Origin: Tetrapyrgos nigripes
Taxonomy: Eukaryota > Basidiomycota > Agaricomycetes > Agaricales > Campanellaceae
Direction of reading: 5' to 3'
DNA: 64,000 nt
Assembly (NCBI GenBank): GCA_013368315.1
Contig: JAACJM010000001.1
Span: forward strand, 1,054,001-1,118,000
Every line of letters begins with the position of its first letter. The stretch's first letter is position 1. Shown one piece after another: positions 1 to 10,593 of this stretch. A program made the position numbers and the translations under genes. The notes beneath the pieces are model-generated. The model saw nothing but the letters and a program-made list of their open reading frames with translations, was not told the origin of the DNA and did no database searches.

Positions 1-521
1 GCACCGATTCAGACTGTGGGTGAGTATCCATCCAACGATGCACGCTGAAAGTAAGACTCAATGTCTCATAGCGTTCCTCGTCTCCATGGCTGTAATCAAC
101 GGTGCTCAGTCGGTCGATGAAATCATCAAGACGGTCAAGTCTGGTTTCTTCTCAGTCATCCGAGTACGCCCGCAATGACTTGTCTCGTTCGTTTCGTGTC
201 CATGACCTTCTGATCTTCATGCCCGTAGATTACTTGGGTGGTCTCTCCGCTTTCCATGGCCATTGCACAGAGGTTCATCCCTCCCCACGTACGTTATCTT
301 TCCATGAGTCCAAGTGTGGAAAGGCTCATACAATATGCTTTCAGCTCTGGATACCATTCTTCAATGCTATCCAGTTCATATTGGGCGTAAGTCGTAACGT
401 CATTACTTGCCAGTTTCGCAAGCTAATTGCATCCCTCCAGACTACGTTCAACACAAGAATGAAGCTGCTTCGGACGGCTCAGCTCAAGGAGGAGGAGGAC
501 AAGAAAAAGAATCAACACTGA
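1..521 (+). CDS. Mpv17/PMP22 family membrane protein, C-terminal part
   Basis: The 5' part lies outside the window. Five exons can be joined in phase: 1-19, 72-163, 229-288, 345-386 and 441-521 (stop TGA). The translated tail contains ITWVVSPLSMAIAQRFIPP followed by LWIPFFNAIQFILG and a short basic, charged end (KKKNQH). This matches the C-terminal signature of the Mpv17/PMP22 family (a W-x-V-x-P-L motif, then a Q/N-F-x-x-P segment, then a final membrane helix). Family members are small four-helix proteins of the inner mitochondrial or peroxisomal membrane, thought to act as channels. Which organelle applies here cannot be told from the fragment. It converges with the Trs85 gene, 144 bases away. 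Confidence 0.65.
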
Positions 522-665
522 GCGTTGTAGAACTCCTTATCCGTTCCTTAAATTATTCTTTCGTCCAAGTATCTCTGTATTATTCTCTCATTCCAATAGG
601 CTACGACAACTACAACAACACATATATAAATCATAATTTTGCTAATCTATATATATGCAAGCAAG

Positions 666-3600
666 TTATAAGATCTGAACGTCACATACGCTCAGACGAG
701 GTCTCTGCTCCGGCAGATGCTCCTGTAGATAACGATGACGTACGCGGCCGTCCTCTTCCAATACCTCTGTCTCGAGGACCCAGCCACAGATTATGTATGT
801 TCCTGGCCTATTTACCCATAGCTTGGTCTGTAATGAAATCCGTTCTGATGGTTGCAGAGTTCCACGGAAGGTAGTTCGACCTATATAAGGTGCTGGCAGA
901 CAATCTCTGCAAATGGTGTGAGCACAACAGGATAAATGAATAAGTCGGTGAACATACGCACGGTTCAGCTGGAGAAACTGACTGATCATTGACCAATCTG
1001 AGATTGAAACGACTACACAGAAGAAATGAATAGTTTTGGATGGTGAACTGTACGCGTATTTGACAAGACCTATTGGGAAAGAATGAAGCTCAAGTGTGGA
1101 GAAACACAAAGACTGCCTTACCCTTGATCGAAGTTATGCACTAAATTTCGCTCAACATGAGCAGACAGCACCAAGGGATCCATTTCTACGTTCCATTCAC
1201 TGCTCTTGATCGCTGCAATGACTTCACTCTTCTCTCTCTGCGTTTCCGCATACATGCTACGCTTGATCTTGCCTGTTTCTGCTTCCTCGATGACATCACG
1301 AAGGCAAGCATGCCCAGCTCCCAGATTTAGACTGGTAACAAGCATACTGCAGGTGCGCTGCGGCTGCGAGGAGACCCTCCAAGATACTAAGATGTCCAAA
1401 GAGCGTGGGTTGTATAAGGGAAAGATATGCTGATATGACCGAGAAGGAATGTGAGGATGCTTGCTGATTACAGCCTGGGTGGTACTATGACACCTCTGAC
1501 GGTAGACAAAAGTTCGCAATGAAGGCGATTTTAAAAGTTTACTCGCAGGCGTCTATAGAAAGGGAGGGTCAACAGGCGTTGGAGTTATTATGAATGCATG
1601 TACCTTGACTACGTGTTTGCAGCACAATTTAGACGGAGGTGGTGCTGATGACTCAACTTCTGTATCCTGTAAAACACTTCTGAACTTCCGTGTCACAAAT
1701 TCGAGTACTCCAGCAGAACTTTCAGCATTCTGCCAATTTGAGACACTGAAGGTATAGTGAGCAGTCTGTAACGGATGTAACAAGAGGTCACTTTGGCTTT
1801 TGTTAGTTCGTGAAAGCTGTGCGATGAGGAAAGCAAATTACGGATTCAAGTCCGAGGGCTGCGCGCAATCCCAGCTTGGACTGATAGTGGTTAATTGAGT
1901 CAACTCAAATGTCGTTATTGGTGAAAGATTTTCAAGTTCAAGGTCCAATAAAAACATTCCCTGGCTATCGAGCGAAGGTACAGCACTGGCAGTGATCTTG
2001 ATTGAAGTTTGCACCTCAAACGACTGGAAAACCCGCAACTGTTGAAAAGTTTCGGATTCGTCCTGTGCGTACGATTTCAGCAAAGATCCACCATCCAGAA
2101 AAAGAACTTGCGTACCCCACGGTACATCAATAAGATACAGAAATCATGCTGCCCCGCTTTTCGTCCATGTAAAGTCATTGAGAGCTCCAGATTATCGCCC
2201 GGTTGTAGCGTCGATGCGGGGAACGAAATCTTTTGAGGCCCTTGCAATTTGAGTGAATTTTCACTGTCCAATATTTCACTAGAGGAAACATCTGTATCTA
2301 AGGCCGAATGGTAAGCCTGGACCCAAGACGCGATGATAACGAATTACCTTCTGAGTTCGTATCTTCGTCATTGATCCAGATATCATCTTCTGGACCAATG
2401 ATTATCCATGCTTCACCTATTGATGCTTCTCCAGTATTTGAGAGCCATAGCCTAACTTGCCTATCTTCGCCTTGACTAATAGATAGTCTTCGATCATCGA
2501 CAAAGTTCGCCAGCAGTTTATGCTTGGCTTCTGCCACCTCGACCTTCATCAGGACATCCGGCGCATAAGTACGTTTTTGCCGCTGGGCAGGAGTATCGTG
2601 AAGCCTTCGGCCTCGATAGGATAGTAATTCGCTGGATGGAAGGAGAGAGAGGAAATCATATGCCGCATGTGTTATTACTAGCGATGCAGTACGCTTTGAT
2701 TTGACGGAAATTGGAATCTATAGGATCTGCATAGTGAGTAGACATCTCGCAGTATACCAATCCAAACGTACAGTTCTGATTTCTCTAGGGCCGAGGACGA
2801 CAGTATCAACGATTTCCACCTCAACAAAAGATTTGGAAGATGAAGGATCGTCTGAACTAGATTCCCGAATTCCAATGGTCAAATTTGATAGGGTCACTTC
2901 AACTTCCAGAGGATTGTGAACAGCCAACTCAACCCAGAACGTTTCTTTGCAAGCTTGAGAATCTCAAGAACCTCAGGATGTAGGAGTGCACGTACCATTG
3001 ACGAAGGCTGTACCACGCTTCGTTGGGCCAGATTTAATTCTGGTGTCCTTGCAGAATGCGCTCCATTCTTCCTCTCGCTTTTCCCATTCCGACTTGTCAC
3101 CTTCATTGTTCTCGTGAGGGAATTTGAGACGACTCTGCCGGGGATTGCAGAACGTGAAGGGCAACTTGAAATCCTTTAAAGAACGTGGCTCTGGGGACGT
3201 CGCACGGAGATGCTGCAAGTAGGTCAGAACACTGCTTAGAAACAGAAAGAGTAAACCAATGTCTTACATTTAAGGCAACTCGAAAGTCTTCGAGGTAAAC
3301 TTTATCGTTTTCCCCGGTGCTTTCAGCTGTAAGAGACCCTGATGAAAGAAGAGCCGTTGAAGAGGTCCTATACAGAAGGCCGAGGAATATACCAACAGCT
3401 TCCTTTACCTCGCCCGTCGTATACAATAGTCTACCTATTATTAGGATCAGTCTTCCATAGGCGGACTCCGAACACCACCGATCATACCTAGCGGGTGCTC
3501 TATACCAGACACAACTGCATCGACCTGTTGGGATTTTTCGTCGCCTTCCGACTCCCAAAACGACGGGGACAGCTCCTTCGAAGGACGCTCTCTGTACAAG

Positions 3601-5525
3601 TCGTGTGCTCTCCGGAGAAAGTACATTGTGAGTGGTTTCTGAAGGAAAATTAACTGGGCTCATGTACAGAAGAACAAGATCTTACAATGCCAACCTTCTC
3701 CAGTCTGTTAGCGGCGGTCAGGTACCATAAGGCAGCTCGTCTTCTAGCTTTTTTTCGGGCACTGAGGAACGCGGCGTGACCGAGTAGAATAGCTAATGGA
3801 GGCTCTTCTGCCTTCAGATATCGTCAGTCTGAGAATTTCATCGGCTCGATTCATGTCCTTACGCTTCTGGCTGCCAATACTAGCCAACGTTCTCCGTCAA
3901 GAACATCGCCAGTAAAATCCGAACCCTCGATTCCAATTTCCCAGCGAACGGCATAAGACAGTCCACGTAATTGCACATGGGCTGGAGGCTCTGCACCAGC
4001 ATTATGTAGATTGCTGATGGCATTTGAGGCATGAAGTGATAGAGCAGGCGAGGGTGAAAGAAGGAGAGGTAATATATCCTGCAAGAATATTCATACAATA
4101 AACAGCAGTTGGACAGAATGCATCTCACAGAACCACCCTTTCCTTCCTTTCTTAAGGTCTCCCAAACTGAGACAGCCAACTTGAAGTCTCCCAAAATGGT
4201 GGCATATTCTGCCAATCGTCTTTGTTGAGGAGGCGGAGATGGCTCTGATGCCAACGGTGTCCCACTGAATGTAGATGACCTGGTGATGGAAGACACGGAA
4301 GAGTGCGATTGGTGCGTGGGGCCGGGCGATGGAGACGGCGAACCAAATAATCGACGAGTAGAAGAGAACAAACGAGAAGGGAGCCGACGAGTTGAGGAGA
4401 ACTACAAGCTATGTGAGATTCGTCAAGACGCGATCGATGAGTGTGACGCCTACATTTTCATTCCACTCAACAACACACTTCTCCATCCACGGGATGAGGC
4501 TCATTGTCAGAAATTCGCGTGTAAATCTGGCAGTTTGTTGAATGTCCTTATTATTCATTCTGAGGGTATTGGCCGCACTCGGAGGACTTGTCCCACCTGC
4601 GCTTGGAGAAGCAGGTAGGGGCGAGAGAGGCGACGCAGCCGGTAGTATTTTTGGAGAGTCTGGGGTCGGAGGTGGGAGGCGGGGCATAGCAGCTGGTACA
4701 GGAACTGGAGCAGGAGGAGGATTCGGTAAGTCAAGGGAGAGGAGAAAAGTGTGCAGCCCGAATTGTTTTTTGACGGCATTGAAAAGTGCGTTCGCTCTAC
4801 AAAGTAGATGTTAGGCGAGTGATACAACTTTCATGTTCACTCACTCTTCGTCTGAGAGAGTCGAGTTCTTTGTATGAACGATCAAAGTGTAACGGAGGTA
4901 CGATGGATCAACCCAAGACGGAAGTTCGATAGGGCGGGCGTGCAGGTTGGTGATGGCCTGTAAAGGGTTCGGTGTATTGGTCGAGACAGCCAATATGACT
5001 GTTCAAAAAGTCATTGACAGATACACAGTGCTGAATGCAGAGACAAACCTGCAGCAGGATGATTCCAAGTTTCTGCTTTGGATGGGACATGATTTCCTTC
5101 CACGCAGCGTTTCACTTCCTCCCACCAAGGGATTCTTGGTATTGGCTTGTCTCCCAACTTGTTCAACTCTTCAACCCAGAGTGCACATCTCCGATTGATA
5201 CGAGCAGTAATCCAATCAATAGTGCGTATGGCGCGCTGTTCCTCGTCTTCTCGACACGCAGCTTCGATATCAGGTAGATTGGAGAACCGTAAAGCGAATG
5301 AAGCATGTGGAACCGAAGTTAGAGAGGTGGTTCGAGTGGTCACTGCATTGAATGAATGAGATGAGAAAACGAGCTAGACAAATGACGAGGTATACCCTGG
5401 GGTAGAGGCGAGAAAGACTGAAGAATGTCTGGCAGAGATGGTAGAGATGAAGAAGAGAGCAGATCATCAAGGTCAGGTGAACAGAGGATACATATGTGTG
5501 GGCTGAGCGACGCTGGCAAGACCAT
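666..5525 (-). CDS. TRS85: TRAPPIII complex subunit Trs85/TRAPPC8-like
   Basis: Large multi-exon gene. The TRAPPIII subunit Trs85 (TRAPPC8) directs the Rab exchange complex for Ypt1/Rab1 to autophagy and early secretory membranes. Family signs: an N-terminal SPHICILCSPDLDDLL segment, a central region with a FTREFLTMSLIPWMEKCVVE stretch followed by SSTRRLFGSPSPSP, and then QRRLAEYATILGDFKLAVSV, all typical of Trs85. The C-terminal third is rich in short beta-like segments (for example around SNTGEASIGEAWI), as expected for the Ig-like end of TRAPPC8. I chose ATG at 5525; a frame that stays open upstream offers only GTG at 5573. Introns include about 5345-5394 and 907-957. The stop is at 666. 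The divergent dehydratase gene starts 121 bases away, so the two may share a promoter. Confidence 0.82.
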
Positions 5526-5646
5526 CGTCGGTGGTAGTGGTAGACCGTGACGCGTCTTGAAATGTTTCGCCACATTGCTCGCTATTTCACAACTGGTATC
5601 TTCATTTCTCTCTGCTTCTCCTCACTTATCTCATGATTTTGTAGAA

Positions 5647-6279
5647 ATGGCAAGCAAATCATTTCTTCCACCCCTTCCTCCAAAAATTTCTGGCTGGCCA
5701 ACACCTTGGCTCACATTAGAAGAAATGGAACAATATCTCATCCCACTCCAAGAAGCGGCCAAATGGCAAATCCCAACTGACTGTCGTCCAATATCCTTGC
5801 AAAGATCTTTCTCATTTACCAATGGTCCCTCAGCTCTGAAGTATATGCGGGAGGTTATCGACATAGCCAACACTGAGCGAGTACGCGACATATGTGTGGT
5901 TTATTAGGTGAATGTTCTGAACGCAATAGTAGCACCATCCCTCGATTCTTCGATACCAAGACACTCCAAGTCCACGAGTTGACATCTCGATACATACTCA
6001 TTCTGCAACTGCACCTCCGAAATTGTTTGCTGAGGTCTCTAGCGCTTATGCTGGTAGGTGTGCTACAGTCCTTGCAATACACGATCTCAATTCTCCGGAA
6101 CAGACAAAGTAGAACCTATCCCATTACCGGGGCTCACCATGCGCGACGTCAGGTTTGCAATCCTGGTGCATGGGCATTTTCTTGGCCAGCCAAAAAGCGT
6201 CCACTCGCAGGCAGAGCCATTTCAACTTAGACATCCCCAAGAATTTATTAAACAGGCACTGAAACTTGCAGGTCCGTGA
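5647..6279 (+). CDS. Pterin-4a-carbinolamine dehydratase-like protein
   Basis: Three exons (5647-5880, 5933-6053, 6104-6279) join in phase to give 176 residues. The family signature is clear: RSFSFTNGPSALKYMREV, then ERHHPSI with the HHP catalytic histidines, then VDISIHTHSA and a final GLTMRDVRFA, equivalent to the T-H and G-L-T-x-x-D blocks of PCD/DCoH. The enzyme dehydrates 4a-hydroxy-tetrahydropterin in the recycling of tetrahydrobiopterin. Many fungi carry PCD-like proteins without obvious pterin-dependent hydroxylases, so the natural substrate is uncertain. The C-terminus runs about 40 residues past the usual end (through HPQEFIKQALKLAGP). ATG at 5647 was chosen over an upstream one at 5557 because it leads directly into the conserved part. 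Confidence 0.8.
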
Positions 6280-6362
6280 AGGATGGTGTTGGCGCTTCCC
6301 AAAACTCCAGGATATAATCCATCTTCCGAATACCAGAGGTACTAGCATAACATCAGTACCAA

Positions 6363-7378
6363 TCAGAAATATACTACTTTTTTTGGAGCTGCTGGCTTCG
6401 CAAATGATTTTACGACCTTGATATTCTTTGACTGCTGCAGTCTTTCTGCCTTCTCGTCCTTATCCAGCTGCAACTTTGTCCTCCCAATCGCATGGAAGTC
6501 ATCCTCATCAGCACCGACATTCTCATCTAGTCCTATAACTCGAGTCAACGAATTTGTGTCTGTTTCAACTTATCGTAAGTCTGCTGGTTTCCAAAGCTGG
6601 GGATGGGAAAGTCACCTTTCTTCCTCAATTCACAATCCTTTGCTAAATGAGTCGTTTCACCACAGAGCTTACAACATCCTCCGTTGGGGTAGACGCCCTT
6701 GTCCTTGTTTTGCGGACACGAGGAGGCTAAATGCCCCTTGCCACTGCACACGAAACACGACGCGTATGGTAAAGGGTCCAATGGGTCCTCAGGTTTCTTG
6801 CACCGCGATAAAGTATGCCTGGTAGATCCACATCTGTACACTGCTTAGAATCTGTTGAATAAAATAGCAAAAAGAACGCACCGGTAGCACATCCCAACTA
6901 CCTTTGTCGCTCGATCTCCATTGCCAGCCTTGGGGCATTCCTTTGCTGAATGACCTTGCTCTCGACAGGCAAAACATGTGGTAGAAGCTTTCTTCTCGTC
7001 TATGCGTTTTTGTCTCCTTTGTTCTGAGCGTGGTAGCTTTGATTCTCGACCTTTCGCTAAAAAGACATATTATTATCGAAATTGAAGTGAAAACTGAAAG
7101 AACCTACATTTTCTGTTGTGAAATCCCTTCTTCGCAAGACTCCTTGCCCGCGTAGTTCCCTCAGTTATTTGCTGTTCTGCGAGTCCATCTTCTCCAGTCG
7201 TATGGTCTTCATTCTTTTTGGCCTTTTTCGTTCGTTTCTTCTTCTTTGGCGGACCTTCAGTAGTGGGTTCTTGCGAAGGCTGAATATTCGACTCTGTTTG
7301 GGCAGAGCTTACGGCCTGATTATCGAAGCCAGCCTCGACGTAGGTCCGTTTAATCCCAAAGTTTGTTACGCGAGTCAT
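6363..7378 (-). CDS. ZCCHC9-like CCHC zinc knuckle protein
   Basis: Exons 7378-7108, 7056-6882, 6833-6616 and 6559-6363 give 286 residues. It starts MTRVTNFGIKRTYVEAGF, like the MTRW start of animal ZCCHC9, then has a lysine-rich stretch (PPKKKKRTKKAKK) and four CCHC zinc knuckles: CFACREQGHSAKEC, CYRCGSTRHTLSRC, CFVCSGKGHLASSC and CKLCGETTHLAKDC. It ends KKVVYF, matching the KVVNF end of ZCCHC9. The human protein is a nucleolar RNA-binding factor; knuckle proteins of this sort are linked to rRNA handling and nuclear RNA surveillance (compare Air1/2). Exon order and tail make ZCCHC9 a better match than Air1/2. An in-frame ATG at 7399 would add seven residues. Confidence 0.85.
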
Positions 7379-7499
7379 TCGTTGGAAGGCAAGTTTCAAT
7401 TCGATGACGTAAAAATCCAGTGGAGTACATTACAGTAATACAATCGTTGACTATCGTTTGTCTGTCCGGGGAATATCCATAGTACAACGTCCTGACAGA

Positions 7500-8323
7500 T
7501 CAGAAATCTCCAAAATCACCCCCATCAAAACCCCCTCCGCCAAAATCTCCATCTGGGCCATCAAGAGCTTCACCTAGTAGCAGACCTCCTGCCAGACCGC
7601 CGACCAGAGGTAGAGCCATACCACCCATACCACCCATACCACCCATGCCACCTCCAGGCCTGCGTCCTTGACCATAGCCAACTTGTGGCTGACCGAATGG
7701 TCCAGGCGCACCGTAAGGCTGCTGACCATACTGCCCAGGTGGAGGGCCGTATCCATACTGAGGTTGTCCGTAGCGCTGGTTATACGCAGCTTGCTGAGCT
7801 AGACGCTGTTGACGACGCTGCTCCTGAAGCTAATGCATAGACCCTGTCAGAAATGTCACAAGACGATGGAATTACATCAATCAACTTACCATTGCCATCC
7901 GCCTCTTTTCCGCTTCTCGTTCCTCTTTAGTCCCGATAGCCTTGTCCTTGAGTTTGCCAAGGAAACTGCGTTTTTCGGTTGCCTTGGAAACTGGAGCATT
8001 GCTAGAATTCGAAGCAGACGGTGTTCCTGCATATGAATGACGTCTATTTTCCTCAAATTTCATTGGAGCCTGAGTGGAGACAGGTCGTGTTTTCTGCTTC
8101 TCCCGGGCTTCAGGATGTTCTCTGAGATACTGCTCGTCCTCCAAAGGATGGACCCAGATGGACCGGGGTGGATTTTGGGTAGTATCGACCTTGTTTTTTT
8201 GGTTTTGAGATAAGTACATAGATAAGCCGGAAGGGATGGACTTACGTAGTATGGTTGGCCGGACTCATGCCATTGCTTAACCCAGCCATTGGGCAAAGGT
8301 CGCTCCTCATGATTTGAAGACAT
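7500..8323 (-). CDS. WW domain protein with Gly-rich C-terminus
   Basis: Three exons (8323-8246, 8189-7890, 7829-7500) encode 235 residues. The N-terminus is a WW domain: LPNGWVKQWHESGQPYYVD then PRSIWVHPLED, with both tryptophans and the proline-binding YY pair; intron 1 cuts the domain at PYY. A middle charged segment (EKRSFLGKLKDKAIGTKEER) is followed by a Gln-rich part (RQQRLAQQAAYNQRYGQ), a Gly/Pro/Gln/Tyr stretch, GGMGGMGGM repeats, and a Gly/Ala membrane-like or aggregation-prone stretch (LVGGLAGGLLLGEAL). It ends in acidic Gly/Phe (GGGFDGGDFGDF). Similar fungal proteins (WW plus low-complexity tail) are widespread but unnamed. WW domains bind proline-rich partners; the partner is unknown. 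Confidence 0.85.
7618..7650. repeat. Tandem 9-base repeat coding for GGM repeats
   Basis: About three and a half copies of a 9-base unit (ccacccata on the + strand) code for the Gly-Gly-Met repeats of the WW protein. Such in-frame minisatellites change copy number easily. Confidence 0.8.
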
Positions 8324-8525
8324 GGTGGTTAAAAAGAAAGATGTAAAAAGCTGTGAAGCTCAGCCAAAACCTTCCACCAACGTTCCAATGACGTAAACGC
8401 CAATGATCATCTAATGAAATGATCGGTGGCTGTGTAAATATCTCTCAGTGGAAACAGAAAATCTGTTGTGGTACACAAGTACACAGATGTAGATGCTGAA
8501 TCCAAAATCGAAAAGCAGAAGATCT

Positions 8526-9203
8526 TCACGTCTTGGAACGAATTTTACGAATAAGAGCGTTGATCTTTTTCACTTTTTCGTCAGTAGGTAGCTGGGGGCC
8601 TTGGTGAGATGTCCGCCACAGGGTTAGCAAAAAGAAAGTACCTCAAAAAACCGGTGCATTTGCTGTTTGCGCGCAGCAGTGACTGCTTCCTGACGAGCAA
8701 TATCCTCCACAAAATCAAAGCCACTGGGAGCAGGCTCATGAAACGAGGTTGGCTTGCGGCTGGAATGAGACTCATTTCCTACACCCCATCCTGCAGCAGC
8801 TTGACGTTTGTCAACACCCCATTTCAATGGATCGTCGCGTCCATTTGATGAACCCCAATGCCATATATGTTCTGAAGACTGACGGTTGGCAAGACCGCCG
8901 TAGCACGACTGTGCATCGACATGGGTCCAAGGGTTGGGGACGCCTCGTGGAGGCCAGGCGTTAGAGTGCTCAAGCTCATCGAGAAAATCGCTGAGTTTTA
9001 GGGTCTGACCATTGTGAGCGGCTTCGATGGACCTGAGCCAGAAAGGGATGTAGTCTTCGAGCTGATCACACCAGAAGCGATGCTCGCGTTCACGCAGAAG
9101 GTCTCTGGTCAGGGATGCGCCACTGATATACGTTACTGTAGGGTAGTTATTGAAGGGATGGGACCGACCTTAGCCTGGGCATGCCGGGGTTTGAGGGAGC
9201 CAT
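8526..9203 (-). CDS. Unnamed 193-residue protein
   Basis: Exons 9203-9169, 9122-8642 and 8591-8526 join in phase (GT-AG) to give 193 residues. I do not recognise the family. The start is MAPSNPGMPRLRSGASLTRD, followed by a charged segment LLREREHRFWCDQLEDYIPF. The middle is rich in Trp, Ser and Asn (NAWPPRGVPNPWTHVD; SSEHIWHWGSSNGR). A basic coiled-looking end follows (RQEAVTAARKQQMHRFFE; LPTDEKVKKINALIRKIRS). There is no signal peptide or membrane segment. The steady reading frame over three exons and the clean splice phases support a real gene. It lies back to back with the zinc cluster gene, starts 62 bases apart. Confidence 0.7.
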
Positions 9204-9265
9204 ACAAAGTGTGTATGCCGAGCGGCAAATTAGTGCTAGCCTAAGCCAGGTTTCTTTCGTCTCCC

Positions 9266-10312
9266 ATGTCCCAAGTCCCTGTTGTCCAGTCCGAGTACCG
9301 TTTCGCCCTCGAAGATGACGACCGCTTCTTTCAGACGTTTTCAAATCCGTCCTCTCCTGTCCACCCCCAATGGCATATGGTACACCACCCGACAGACACA
9401 GACACCTTTGGCCAGATTCACGGGTTTTACCACACCCAGCTCCCAGTAGACCCATATCCTCAGCCAGAACAGTACACCTTTCCCCAATATTCCTATCCTG
9501 AAGCCTCGTCTAGTCTTACCTATGGCACACCGACGATGCCATACCTTCCAGACGCCACATTGGTTCGTGTCAGTCCATCACTTGTACTTTCCAGCTCCTC
9601 ATTTCTTTCGCTAGCCTCTGTCTAATTACTCGGAGCTCGCGCACGCTCAGGACATGTACCACCAGCCTTCGCTATCAGACTTTTCCTCTTCCAGCTCCCC
9701 CGAAACTGTCCTCTATTCACCCGTCGAGGAAACACATCAGCACTATGCAGAGTCCCAATATCTGCCCACCCCTCCGCCTCCGGTACCGTCGGCTCCAAGT
9801 CTGCTACCCGAGACCGCTGAATCGTCAGAAGACATGCCGTCACCAGACTCCAAACCGTCTCTGAAGCGTCGTCGACCGACTGATTACCCTCCACCTCGCG
9901 AGAGTTCTCGGTCCTACAACTTCTTCAAAATTCCCCTCGAGAAACATTCACAACCACCTGCCCCCAAAATCTCAAAGACACGCACTCCTGCACAGGAAAA
10001 GAAGAGCTTGGCACTAGCTTGTTTTTTCTGTCGGTTAGTCTTTCATTCACTTCTGTCGGCTTCGTAATCTGACTCAAACTGTCCACCAGTGGGCGTAAGA
10101 TAGCATGTGGACGTCAAGACCCGAATAGCCCGGATCGTACGTGCAAGTAAGTGCGATTTCTGCGTGCTTCCCCGCATCTTCTGAAACTCCTTCCCCAAAG
10201 TCAATGTTATCGCCGTTCTCTCAAGTGCGAATACCCCACCGAGAGCAGACGGGGCATGCGTAAGAAGAAACCTGTCGTGGCTGATAATTTGCGCACGCTA
10301 GCCGCGGATTAA
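9266..10312 (+). CDS. Zn2Cys6 zinc cluster protein with C-terminal DNA-binding domain
   Basis: Four exons (9266-9562, 9615-10033, 10090-10146, 10201-10312) give 294 residues. The first 200 residues are rich in Pro, Ser, Tyr and Gln, like an activation domain (TPPPPVPSAPSLLPETAESS). A basic patch LKRRRPTDYPPPRESSR may be a nuclear signal. The zinc cluster is at the very end: ACFFCRGRKIACGR, then TCNQCYRRSLKCEYP, giving six cysteines with Gal4-type spacing. It is split over three exons. Fungal factors of this class usually carry the cluster near the N-terminus; a C-terminal one is less common. No fungal-specific transcription factor domain follows. Targets cannot be predicted. Confidence 0.85.
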
Positions 10313-10593
10313 TCATGAAACCTCGACACATACCCTACCCTGAACCCGAGAAGTTATCATTAAAAACATAGTATAATTGAGTATCATCTGTTTGAAATCG
10401 CTCTTTTTCTTGCTCTGTGTATTCCTTCCATTTCGCTGTTGTTATTCTTTCCTGCTGTTTCTTGGATCTTTTGTTATGGTTAAGGCTTAAGGATTTCTAT
10501 AATGTCCATTGAACCATTAATGTTGTTACATGTTCCTGTATATGATTGCAATATATGATTATAGATGCGTGACCAGCAAATGTATGCCATTCA
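10313..10593. other. Convergent intergenic stretch
   Basis: AT-rich gap between the zinc cluster gene and the LCCL gene, which end towards each other. I see no coding frame or clear signal other than probable 3' ends. Confidence 0.5.

Noticed and set aside
102..521. 139-codon plus-strand frame at the left end
   Set aside because: Runs through clear introns; only its last part coincides with the final exon of the Mpv17-type gene.
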